Origin: a virus
Reading direction: 5' to 3' (one strand)
IMG/VR virus record: IMGVR_UViG_3300035180_002714
Location: 62,001-126,000 of that record
DNA length: 64,000 nt
In this document: piece after piece, positions 7,396 through 14,765 of the stretch
Position numbering within the stretch: the stretch's first letter is position 1
Layout of the letters: every line of letters starts with the position of its first letter
The notes under the pieces: model-generated
Told to the model about the DNA's origin: nothing
Seen by the model: the letters and a program-made list of their open reading frames with translations, nothing else
The model's database searches: none
Translations under genes and position numbers: made by a program

Positions 7396-7640
7396 TCCTT
7401 GTCTACCGTTCCACAATGCCTTGGCATTGGCACGACCCCTTCCGCAAGCTCCGCCATCGCATCTATCGGTCCGAGTACAAGATGTCTCGAGGTGTCAAGC
7501 GTGTTTCGTACACAACATTCTGCGGGTACTCCGTTACCGTTGATGACGTCAACGCCCGAACCAAGACCGACGACTTCCCCACGTGCATGCGGTGTATTGT
7601 TGCTGAGCCGATCTCAGACGTGATAAACGCCAAGGAGTGA
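7392..7640 (+). CDS. H/C/CxxC family protein 10 (82 aa)
   Basis: Keeps the middle Cys (TTFCGYS) and closing PTCMRC. The N-terminal His lies in a WHWHD stretch rather than GLVH. GTG overlaps the upstream TGA. Confidence 0.7.
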   Translation: MILVYRSTMPWHWHDPFRKLRHRIYRSEYKMSRGVKRVSYTTFCGYSVTVDDVNARTKTDDFPTCMRCIVAEPISDVINAKE

Positions 7641-7747
7641 CGTCATGGAACTACGCCAAGCCCCTTGACGCGCCTTACTTCGGCAAGGGGACAAGCTTCG
7701 CGAAGACCTTCAACAAGGCCAAGCGCCTCGCGGAGGTCGCGTGGTGA
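7637..7747 (+). CDS. Mini-protein (36 aa)
   Basis: GTG at 7637 overlaps the upstream TGA and has CAAGGA just before it. The product (SWNYAKPLDAPYFGKGTSFA then a basic helix) reads like real coding sequence in this frame only. Function unknown. Confidence 0.5.
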   Translation: MTSWNYAKPLDAPYFGKGTSFAKTFNKAKRLAEVAW

Positions 7748-7761
7748 TAAGGAGCACGACA

Positions 7762-8016
7762 ATGTCTGAAATCGATGACCGTTGGTCGTTGATCCATCTC
7801 CAAGACTGCGACGAGCGCGAAAGCCAGTTCGGGATCGGAACCTTCCGCATGGGGGACGAGGACAGTCTCACCCATCGCGTGGTGTGGTCGCGGTTGACGC
7901 GAGGCTGGGCGCGCATGTGCGACAACATGGGGCTCTCTCGCAAAGAGGTGAACAACGCGCCCGCAATCGACCCTGGTGCGGTCACATGCTTTCAGTGCTT
8001 GGGCAAGGGTGCGTGA
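7762..8016 (+). CDS. H/C/CxxC family protein 11 (84 aa)
   Basis: ATG with AAGGAG ten bases upstream. Pattern: WSLIHLQD, RMCDNM, VTCFQC. The His segment is slightly altered (SLIH for GLVH). Confidence 0.75.
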   Translation: MSEIDDRWSLIHLQDCDERESQFGIGTFRMGDEDSLTHRVVWSRLTRGWARMCDNMGLSRKEVNNAPAIDPGAVTCFQCLGKGA

Positions 8017-8270
8017 GTACCTACGTTGCCAAGTCTACGACGGGTATCGTCCATGCAGTCTACGACCAGAACGAAGTCTACGTACATCACCGTGGCAACG
8101 AAGATGTCGCCGTGTGCGGTCTCGCTGAAGCTTGGTTCGCCATCGACCAAGGCGTGATCGTTACGTGTCTTCAGTGCCTTGCGAAGATGTACACAACGAC
8201 ATGGTGGAGCGCGAACTCTGATCCCGTCGAATCGGGTTCGTTGGTCCGCTACTTGCGTAGTAAGAGGTGA
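8013..8270 (+). CDS. H/C/CxxC family protein 12 (85 aa)
   Basis: GTG start overlapping the upstream TGA. Pattern: TGIVHAVY, AVCGLAE, VTCLQC. A 30-residue tail after CxxC is not shared with siblings. Confidence 0.75.
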   Translation: MSTYVAKSTTGIVHAVYDQNEVYVHHRGNEDVAVCGLAEAWFAIDQGVIVTCLQCLAKMYTTTWWSANSDPVESGSLVRYLRSKR

Positions 8271-8272
8271 TC

Positions 8273-8548
8273 ATGATCCACACGCCAGGCTGGAAGGACG
8301 AACACGGCATCGTCCACATCGCAGGTAGCTATGGCTACCGTCATATCTACACCCAGTGCGGCGAGATCGTCGTCGAGAACGACGACGTCACCCCTTCGGG
8401 GATCACGCCGGAGTACGACGTCTGCCACGAGTTTCCGACGTGCCTCATGTGCATCGGCAGCGCGGTCGACTATCTACCGCGGTTCGCGCGTGACCCTGTT
8501 ATCAGGAACGCTTGGGGCTTGTCGCCAAGGTTTCTATGTCTCCGATGA
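8273..8548 (+). CDS. H/C/CxxC family protein 13, C-terminus altered by insertion (91 aa)
   Basis: Pattern: HGIVHIAG, TQCGEI, PTCLMC. After residue 72 (PRFA) the natural tail is replaced by sequence from the 75-bp insert, in another frame, ending at 8548. The natural tail (YETVGEVIVNAATLKKLDLK) survives downstream at 8694-8767 in the same frame. Start ATG 8273 has TAAGAGG upstream; GTG 8267 is an alternative. Confidence 0.7.
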   Translation: MIHTPGWKDEHGIVHIAGSYGYRHIYTQCGEIVVENDDVTPSGITPEYDVCHEFPTCLMCIGSAVDYLPRFARDPVIRNAWGLSPRFLCLR

Positions 8549-8692
8549 CCAGTTCCTGTCGTGTATGCGATCGTCGTCGAGAACGACGACGTCACCCCTT
8601 CGGGGATCACGCCGGAGTACGACGTCTGCCACGAGTTTCCGACGTGCCTCATGTGCATCGGCAGCGCGGTCGACTATCTACCGCGGTTCGCG
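8365..8692 (+). repeat. 124-bp direct repeat flanking a copied 75-bp segment
   Basis: 8365-8488 and 8569-8692 are identical (offset 204). Between them lies 8495-8569, an exact copy of 7080-7154, plus six extra bases. The arrangement looks like a template switch to the upstream gene and back, re-copying 124 bases. An assembly artefact is the main alternative. Confidence 0.9.
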
Positions 8693-8767
8693 TACGAGAC
8701 AGTGGGTGAGGTGATCGTCAACGCGGCCACGCTGAAGAAGCTCGACCTCAAGTTCCGCGACGGTTAG
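8561..8767 (+). pseudogene. Detached 3' part of family protein 13
   Basis: In-frame GTG at 8561 opens a 68-residue frame that repeats the second half of protein 13 (TPEYDVCHEFPTCLMC) and then continues into the original C-terminus. It lacks the GLVH and middle Cys. No SD is evident, so translation is doubtful. It is the leftover of the duplication. Confidence 0.6.
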
Positions 8768-9291
8768 CTGTTCGAGCGCTTCGCCCGCTCTTTTTTAATC
8801 CAACGAGCACGGAACTGGCGGATGTCGGGGATCGTGCACAGGTCGACCTTGCGGCCACCACGCTCACGCATGACGGGGCCTTCGGCGCAGCTCTTGATCA
8901 GCGCGTAGCCACCTCCGTAGCCGAGCAGTGCGCACCGCTCGTTGCCACGACACGCGCGATACCAGTCCTGCAGGTGCTTGGCCCCGTCGAGGTAGTCCTC
9001 GAGCACGGTCTGGCCCACGCACTTCGTTTCCATGGTCGGCTGCAGCACGCCGCATGCGGTCTTGCCTGCTACGACTGGGCCCACCACGCTCGAGGTGTAG
9101 CGGCTCTCGAAGTACGCGGTGCTGAGCAACATGTCCGCGTCGATGCCGTAGAACGAAGCTGCGATGCGTGCCGAGGTCAGGTGCTCCATCGCCGCCGGCG
9201 CCGTCAGATCGTTGGGGGCCGTTCTTCGCAAGGCGTCGGCGTCGTTGGGCGACGTGAACAGGAACACGAGCACCGCGGCGATAATGGACAT
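8764..9291 (-). CDS. Exported lysozyme/transglycosylase-like protein (175 aa)
   Basis: An N-terminal hydrophobic segment (SIIAAVLVFLF) acts as a signal or anchor. The core AASFYGIDADMLLSTAYFESRY matches the start of SLT/lysozyme-like folds with Glu in YFESRY as candidate catalytic residue, then GVLQPTMET where the family has G-x-M-Q. Four or more Cys in the mature part suggest disulfides outside the cytoplasm. Likely cleaves peptidoglycan in lysis. A TATAGC hexamer lies six bases before the ATG, possibly a leaderless promoter. Confidence 0.7.
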   Translation of the reverse strand: MSIIAAVLVFLFTSPNDADALRRTAPNDLTAPAAMEHLTSARIAASFYGIDADMLLSTAYFESRYTSSVVGPVVAGKTACGVLQPTMETKCVGQTVLEDYLDGAKHLQDWYRACRGNERCALLGYGGGYALIKSCAEGPVMRERGGRKVDLCTIPDIRQFRARWIKKERAKRSNS

Positions 9292-9303
9292 GCCGCCGCT
9301 ATA

Positions 9304-9921
9304 TCACGGCATGTCGATTTCCAACCAACCATTGCGCAACCATCCATGCATGCGTTGGGGACTACCGATCCCGATGGATGGCGTCACATCGATATCCGGA
9401 GGTGCACCTGTGCGTGTCCACCCAGGCCCATTGCTCGCAGGACCGTCGATCATCCATTCACCTGCGGGGGTCTTGCACACGAGCGACATCTCACCGTTGC
9501 GGTGGTAGCTGTCGTCTCCGTTGAGCACGCGCCAGTCGTAGAGCGCGCCGACAGGCGCATCTCCGATCGTGACCAGCTCTTGGTTGTCGCCACGTTGATA
9601 GAGCCGCGTGTGGCTCTCTTGCTTCGCGTCTTCGGGACGGAACACGTAACCACACGAGCACGCGGTCGGCCAGCGCGGATCGTCGAGCGCAACGGTGTGC
9701 TGCGTGCGGTCGCCGTCGAGCGACGCTTCGAGGGTTCCCGCCGCGCGTGTGACCTCGATCTCGACGTCATGGGTCTCGTAGGACGTCAGTTCAGCGCCGG
9801 GGTACCGCGACTCCCGTCGACCACAAGGCGGCACGCCGTCACGCGCGAACGCGTACCGACGAAGTGTGACAACGACGTCATCTGTGGGCGTGAGCAGGAA
9901 GCAGCGATGGCGAGAAGGCAT
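9304..9921 (-). CDS. Conserved phage protein with CSCGY motif (205 aa)
   Basis: Resembles a family common in phages: a CSCGY(V)F knuckle near residue 88, then RLYQRGD, GDAPVGALYDW, and a C-terminal WMIDGPASN ... WLRNGWLE. Function unknown. It is coupled to the upstream minus-strand gene, with AAGAGG before the ATG, so belongs to the lysis-side operon. Confidence 0.8.
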   Translation of the reverse strand: MPSRHRCFLLTPTDDVVVTLRRYAFARDGVPPCGRRESRYPGAELTSYETHDVEIEVTRAAGTLEASLDGDRTQHTVALDDPRWPTACSCGYVFRPEDAKQESHTRLYQRGDNQELVTIGDAPVGALYDWRVLNGDDSYHRNGEMSLVCKTPAGEWMIDGPASNGPGWTRTGAPPDIDVTPSIGIGSPQRMHGWLRNGWLEIDMP

Positions 9922-9925
9922 GACG

Positions 9926-10372
9926 TTACCTCTTGGGTGCGAACTCCGCCGCAGCGTCAGGAAAGTCGCGCGGCAGGTCCCTGAACTTCGGACGATCGGG
10001 CGTCGGCACAGGCAACGGCTGCTTGTACGTGTCGACGGGCGCGGGACGGTGCCCGCTTGCTACGGGCGCGGGACGGTGCACGCTTGCTACGGGCGCCGTG
10101 TTGAGCTTCGCGAACAGTGACTGGATCAACGTGTCGGTGGCCTCGAGCCGTGCCTCGAGCTTCACGACGTAGTCGTGCTGGGTCGTCGCAGTCGTCTGCA
10201 GCTCCTTGACGGAAGTCGCGAGTGCCGCATAGCCGCCGGTCGCTTCGTCCTGGGTTTGTTGATACTTGGCCTTCAACTCCTCGTGGCTTGAGAGGTAGCC
10301 GAACCAAGCAGGCGCGATCCCGACGATGGCCCCGACGAGAAGGGTGATCAGGGTCTTGGGGTTGGCCGCCAT
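9926..10372 (-). CDS. Membrane-anchored coiled-coil protein, spanin-like (148 aa)
   Basis: N-terminal membrane segment (LITLLVGAIVGIAPAWFGYL) followed by a long helical region (HEELKAKYQQTQDEATGG ... KLEARLEATDTLIQSLFAKL) and a Pro-rich tail with two VASxHRPAPV repeats. Type II topology with coiled coil is that of inner-membrane spanins (Rz), and the neighbour is a lysozyme-like gene, so a lysis role is likely but inferred. TATCAT lies exactly six bases before the ATG with no SD, so translation is probably leaderless. Confidence 0.7.
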   Translation of the reverse strand: MAANPKTLITLLVGAIVGIAPAWFGYLSSHEELKAKYQQTQDEATGGYAALATSVKELQTTATTQHDYVVKLEARLEATDTLIQSLFAKLNTAPVASVHRPAPVASGHRPAPVDTYKQPLPVPTPDRPKFRDLPRDFPDAAAEFAPKR

Positions 10373-10377
10373 CTTGT

Positions 10378-10386
10378 AATGATAGG
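10378..10386 (-). promoter_or_regulatory. Late-type promoter CCTATCATT (leaderless)
   Basis: On the minus strand the motif is followed by ACAAG and then ATG of the coiled-coil protein gene: six bases from TATCAT to the start codon. Paired back-to-back with the plus-strand motif at 10425. Confidence 0.7.
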
Positions 10387-10424
10387 AGGATTTTTTTGGC
10401 CCCGACGCAAGGGGGCTGAAACCC

Positions 10425-10433
10425 CCTATAATT
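10425..10433 (+). promoter_or_regulatory. Late-type promoter CCTATAATT (leaderless)
   Basis: TATAAT at 10427-10432, then six bases, then GTG at 10439. No SD is present between them. No good -35 hexamer 17 bases upstream. Confidence 0.75.
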
Positions 10434-10438
10434 TCCCC

Positions 10439-11632
10439 GTGCGAACCGTCTCGCTTGCGGGCGTCCTCGACCAGCTCCTCTCGGCTGCCAGCCGCGAGAA
10501 GACCGCTGAGATCTCGACGAGCCCGAAGACCTTCTTCGTGCACGTGCGTGTGCCCGAGCACGTCGCTGAGAACCTTCGCGAGATCCAGAAGAAGGTCATC
10601 CCGGACGCTGCGAAGCACTCCGACATCGACCACATCACCCTGGTCTACACGAAGAAGCCGCTCGAGGACCACCCGCCCGAGAAGGTCCACGCCGCGCTCG
10701 CGGCACTTCGTCAGGTTGGCGAGAACGCCGAGCCCATCGAAGCGAAGATCCAGGGCTGGGGCTACTTCGATGGCGCGGCCTCCCAAGGCAAGCGGAACAC
10801 CGCGCTGGTCGCGTTGCTCGACGCCCCTGGCCTCGAACATCTGCACGTCGACATGGTGCGCGCCCTCAAGGTCCACGGCATCGACCCGAGCGACAAGCAC
10901 GTGTTCACGCCGCACATCACGCTCGGCTACCTCGGTGACGCTGGGCGCACCGAAGAGCCACTGCCTGTGATCAACGGACGATTCACGATCGACCGAGCGC
11001 ACGTGACGTCGCGGGACCACCACGAGATCCCGTTGACGGGCGTCGAACGTTCGATGGGACAGAAGGCCGCCGAGGCCGCCTTCCCCGGCTTCATCACCAA
11101 CATCGACGACGCCACCAACGCCAACGACAACTACCGCAAGGTCCTGCACACCGCCAAGAAAGAGCAGCTTGTCGTGATGTCCCTGCCCAAGGGCGGCGAC
11201 ATCGGCTCCGAGAAGCATCCGAACACGGACCAGTTCATCCGCGTCGAAGGCGGCCAGGGCAAGGCCGTCTTGAACGGCGTCGAGCGTCCGATGCGCGACG
11301 GCACCGCGCTCATCATCCCCGCAGGCACGCAACACAACATCGTCAATACGGGTGACGACCCGCTCAAGCTCTACACGGTCTACTCCCAGAACGAGCATCC
11401 GGACGGCATCGTCGAGAAGACCAAGGCCGACGCCGAAAAGAAAGAAGCCGCACTCGGCGTCAACGCTGCCAAGTTCGCGACCGACTTCGCGCCCAAGACC
11501 AACTTCTCGCTGGACACGAACGCGCTGCGCTCGCAACGACACGAAGGTCCTGGCAAGGGTCAGACCTCGCCGGGGATGGGCGGCGTGCCCGCACAGACCG
11601 GCGGGATGCATTCAGGTGGCGGCCTGCGATGA
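10439..11632 (+). CDS. 2H phosphoesterase-cupin fusion protein (397 aa)
   Basis: Residues about 30-200 form a 2H phosphoesterase / 2'-5' RNA ligase-like domain: two H-x-T motifs are present, HITLVY and HITLGY, at the right spacing. Residues about 230-330 form a cupin of the type KKEQLVVMSLPKGGDIG ... FIRVEGGQGKAVLNG ... IIPAGTQHNIVNTG. A Gly-rich tail follows. Possible roles are hydrolysis of a 2'-5' or cyclic nucleotide, tRNA end processing, or attachment to the virion, since fibre genes follow in the same unit. GTG start sits at the predicted transcription start. Confidence 0.85.
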   Translation: MRTVSLAGVLDQLLSAASREKTAEISTSPKTFFVHVRVPEHVAENLREIQKKVIPDAAKHSDIDHITLVYTKKPLEDHPPEKVHAALAALRQVGENAEPIEAKIQGWGYFDGAASQGKRNTALVALLDAPGLEHLHVDMVRALKVHGIDPSDKHVFTPHITLGYLGDAGRTEEPLPVINGRFTIDRAHVTSRDHHEIPLTGVERSMGQKAAEAAFPGFITNIDDATNANDNYRKVLHTAKKEQLVVMSLPKGGDIGSEKHPNTDQFIRVEGGQGKAVLNGVERPMRDGTALIIPAGTQHNIVNTGDDPLKLYTVYSQNEHPDGIVEKTKADAEKKEAALGVNAAKFATDFAPKTNFSLDTNALRSQRHEGPGKGQTSPGMGGVPAQTGGMHSGGGLR

Positions 11633-12132
11633 CCGAGCGTCCCGTCTACGTCGGCGTTGGTGAGTGCGACTGCAAACGCATCGACACCAAGCTCTATCAC
11701 GTGCCGGGCACCGAATTCGCTCGGCGGCCGGTGTGCGCCGTGTGCCTCGTCGACCACGGCTTCGAAGTGCCCACGCCGCGTACCGCCGACGACCTCGAGG
11801 AGATCGATGGGCGTCCCACGTGGAAGCCGATGCCGACACCGCCTCCGTTGAACCCCCTCGTCCATGCAGGCAAGCTGGACCTCGGGTACGGGCACATCTT
11901 CGAGGCGGTGCTTGGCAGCGACGAACAGCTCATCGGGTGGCTGCACACTCATCCCGATGCTCGAAGCCTCGAGGGGATGCTCTGCCAGTCGTTCTGTGCC
12001 GTCCGCCCGCTCAACGGCACGCCGATCCATCAGGTCGTGAGCGTCGATCCTTTGACGCTCATGCCAAGCTTGCTTTGCCGCACCTGTGGTGCACATGGTC
12101 ATGTGACCAACGGAAAATGGGAGCCCTGCTGA
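11629..12132 (+). CDS. Cys/His-rich phage protein, DUF6527-like end (167 aa)
   Basis: N-terminus has CDC and CAVC pairs. The C-terminus SLLCRTCGAHGHVTNGKW matches a common phage/bacterial tail (SPSLxCxxCGxHGxIxxGxW) that I associate with DUF6527. A metal-binding protein of unknown role. ATG overlaps the upstream stop. Confidence 0.75.
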   Translation: MTERPVYVGVGECDCKRIDTKLYHVPGTEFARRPVCAVCLVDHGFEVPTPRTADDLEEIDGRPTWKPMPTPPPLNPLVHAGKLDLGYGHIFEAVLGSDEQLIGWLHTHPDARSLEGMLCQSFCAVRPLNGTPIHQVVSVDPLTLMPSLLCRTCGAHGHVTNGKWEPC

Positions 12133-12704
12133 TGTTGCACACCAAGACTCACGTCATGATCGACGGCGCCATGCACACGGTCGCGCGCGTCGACAAGCAC
12201 GAGACCGGACCGCACCACACGCATCGCGTCCATACCGGATGCGGCCTGACCATCGATGTCGACGTCGGCGGAGAGCGTGCGCGTGCCCGTTCGCTCGAGC
12301 GTCACGGTCACGTGATGGCCGAGCCCGATCCCGCCGTGCGCGCAGCCCATGCGCCATACCACCTGAAGGCGGCAGACGAAGCGGCCTCGAAGGCCGAGCC
12401 CCTCGATGGCGGACGGTGGCACGTCGACGCCCACGCCCGTGACTGTGCCGCCTGTGTGGCGCACGAGCGTGGCGCTGCTCCAGTGACGCACCCGCTGGGG
12501 CACACCAACGCACGTACGGTCGAAGCGGACATCGAGACCAACCTCGCGTGTCCCAAGTGCGGCACGAAGATCTATCGGCGTCGTGCCAGCGAGCAGTTCG
12601 CATGCACCGGCCAAGGGCACGAGTTCACGGGCCTCGAGCTGATGGCGCACGTCAAGGACAGCTTCGATAGCCTCACGCGGCTCGTGATGCCGGAGTCCAA
12701 GTAG
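12132..12704 (+). CDS. His/Cys-rich protein with zinc ribbon (190 aa)
   Basis: Many His residues in the first half (KHETGPHHTHRVHTGCG) and a C-terminal zinc-ribbon-like CPKCGTKIYRR ... FACTGQGHEF. Start shares a base with the upstream TGA. Not recognised as a named family. Confidence 0.75.
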   Translation: MLHTKTHVMIDGAMHTVARVDKHETGPHHTHRVHTGCGLTIDVDVGGERARARSLERHGHVMAEPDPAVRAAHAPYHLKAADEAASKAEPLDGGRWHVDAHARDCAACVAHERGAAPVTHPLGHTNARTVEADIETNLACPKCGTKIYRRRASEQFACTGQGHEFTGLELMAHVKDSFDSLTRLVMPESK

Positions 12705-13733
12705 ATGTCGCTGCCCACGGTCACCCAGACATGGACGTACTCGTTCAACAACAGGTACGTGTACACAGGTTCATCGACGCTCATCACGACGATGGGCGCC
12801 TTGTTGTTTTCATGGGTCGGCGTGGGCGGCTTCCTCACGACGACGATGGGGTACACCGTCAAGGGATCGTGTGACGGTACGACCGGCGCGATGGACGGCG
12901 TCAACCGCATCACGGCTGCGAACAAGTGGGCCACGCGCGCGACGATCGCGGGCGCCGCGCAGTCGTGGATCGTCCTGACAGACGGCGCCGGGATCGACTG
13001 GTTGTTCACGTACCAGTCCGTCGCGGATGACGTCTCGCGGCTTTCGCATTCGCAAGGCGGTGTCTACATTGCGGCAGGGACTCCAGCCCAGCAACCCACC
13101 GCGACGGATGAATGCTTCGACACCCAGAGTGGGTCTTGGATCAACGGGAACATCAGCGCGGACCGCGTCTGGCATTTCTGGGGCAGCAGCGACAAGAAGA
13201 TGTTCCGCATGGCGATCTATCGTACGGGAGTCCTTGCGTCTTTCATCAAGGGCGAGAAGTTCACGGGCGCCCTGGTCGCACCTGCCACGTTCACGCTTGC
13301 TGTCGGCGGCGGAACGGTCGCGGCTCTCAAGTCATTCTACAGCGGCTCGTCTGTGTCCTCTAACAACATGGTCGGCTATGTCGCCAATGCGGCAGGCGAC
13401 GTGTGTCGGTTGCATACGTCGGTCGATGCCAACTGCAAGGCAGGCAATGGTGGGGAGCTTATCGGAGGCATGGCAGGCCTCTCCGCGCTCATGAACAACG
13501 AGCGCCCCCTTCTTCAGGGTGGTGTCGGGATCCTGTTATTCCCTACACAAACAGGTTCGATCCAAGCCAGCACGGACGGCAAGTTGGGCAGCTTGTTCGA
13601 CCAGTGGTACTCCATCTCGAACAGCGCAACCACGCCCGCCGTAGGTGACGTGTTTGGTAACCTTCAATTCTACACGGTCACGCCCGGCATCATCTTGCCG
13701 CTTGACGGCGTAACAACCCCACTGACGTCCTGA
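12705..13733 (+). CDS. Structural protein, paralogue 1 of 3 (342 aa)
   Basis: Begins directly after the previous stop. Opens with SLPTVTQTWTYSFNNRYVYT, followed by TTMGYTVKGSCDGTTGAMDG, VLTDGAGIDW, and a C-terminal GIILPLDGVTTPLTS. The beta-rich, Gly/Ser/Thr-rich sequence and position before a fibre gene suggest a virion surface or tail-tip component; this is inference. Confidence 0.8.
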   Translation: MSLPTVTQTWTYSFNNRYVYTGSSTLITTMGALLFSWVGVGGFLTTTMGYTVKGSCDGTTGAMDGVNRITAANKWATRATIAGAAQSWIVLTDGAGIDWLFTYQSVADDVSRLSHSQGGVYIAAGTPAQQPTATDECFDTQSGSWINGNISADRVWHFWGSSDKKMFRMAIYRTGVLASFIKGEKFTGALVAPATFTLAVGGGTVAALKSFYSGSSVSSNNMVGYVANAAGDVCRLHTSVDANCKAGNGGELIGGMAGLSALMNNERPLLQGGVGILLFPTQTGSIQASTDGKLGSLFDQWYSISNSATTPAVGDVFGNLQFYTVTPGIILPLDGVTTPLTS

Positions 13734-13736
13734 CAT

Positions 13737-14765
13737 ATGGCGCTACCTACCGTCACACAGACCTGGACGACGTCGTTCAACAACCGATACACGTTCGTAT
13801 CGGTTCTTGGCGCGATGCAGAGCTACATGCTCTCCCTCAAGGACTTCTTGAAGACGACCATGGGCATGACCGTCAAGGGTTCCTGCTCGGCAGGTACCGG
13901 CGCCATGGACGGTGTGGACCGTTGGACCGTCGCCACCGATGTTGCACCACGCAACAACGGCGCTGCCGGTTCACAAGCCTGGTTTGTCTTGACCGACGGC
14001 GCAGGCGTCGACTGGTGCTTCTCGTTCAACTCGGCCTCCGATGACATTTTCCGGCTGGCGCATTCGACGGGCGGCAACTACGTCGCCGCGGCTACAGCGA
14101 ACCAGCAACCCACCGCTACGGACGAGTGTTTCGATGCGGCTAGCGGTTCTTGGGTAAACAGCACGGCTAGCGCTGACCGGGTCTGGCATATGTGGGGCTC
14201 GAGCGACAAGAAGATGTGGCGCTCGACGGTCATGCGGTCCAGCGCTCTCGTCATGTATCAAGCAGGCGAGAAGTTCACGAGTGCGCTGGTTTCACCCGCA
14301 ACTTTCACACTGGGCACTGGTGGCGGAACCGTAGGTGCGGTCAAGTCATTTTATAACGGTTCGACTTTCAACTCGAATTTCAACGCCACGTATGCACCCT
14401 CCGCTCTCGGAGACCTGTGCCGCGTACATACGAACCAAGACATCAACGCAGCAGCGTCGATTGGCGGTGAGATGCCTGGTGGTGGTGTTGGGTCCTTGGC
14501 TTCGAGTGCCGTGCTTTTCAACGCAGAACTTCCACTACTTCAAGGTGCGACTGGCGAACTGATGTTCCCTGCTCAAATGGGAAGCAGGCTTGCCAATGCC
14601 GACGGTAAGCTCGGAAGCAAGATTGACAGCTGGTACGTGTTGACCAACAGCACGACGGTTCCGGGCCTTGTTGATACGTTCGGTACACTCCAATTCGTGG
14701 TCGTCGAAATTGGAGGCGCGATCATCCTACCGGGAGACGGCGCCACTACGCCGGTGTCCACATAA
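13737..14765 (+). CDS. Structural protein, paralogue 2 of 3 (342 aa)
   Basis: Collinear with paralogue 1 from end to end: ALPTVTQTWTTSFNNRYTF, TVKGSCSAGTGAMDGVDR, VLTDGAGVDWCFSFNSASDD, GAIILPGDGATTPVST. Stop overlaps the ATG of paralogue 3 by one base. Tandem duplication with strong divergence implies different receptor or assembly roles. Confidence 0.8.
   Translation: MALPTVTQTWTTSFNNRYTFVSVLGAMQSYMLSLKDFLKTTMGMTVKGSCSAGTGAMDGVDRWTVATDVAPRNNGAAGSQAWFVLTDGAGVDWCFSFNSASDDIFRLAHSTGGNYVAAATANQQPTATDECFDAASGSWVNSTASADRVWHMWGSSDKKMWRSTVMRSSALVMYQAGEKFTSALVSPATFTLGTGGGTVGAVKSFYNGSTFNSNFNATYAPSALGDLCRVHTNQDINAAASIGGEMPGGGVGSLASSAVLFNAELPLLQGATGELMFPAQMGSRLANADGKLGSKIDSWYVLTNSTTVPGLVDTFGTLQFVVVEIGGAIILPGDGATTPVST

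Noticed and set aside
9926-11611. 561-codon minus-strand open frame
   Set aside because: Only its last 148 codons (9926-10372) are a gene. The rest is antisense to the phosphoesterase-cupin gene, whose motifs are clear, and it crosses a divergent promoter pair.
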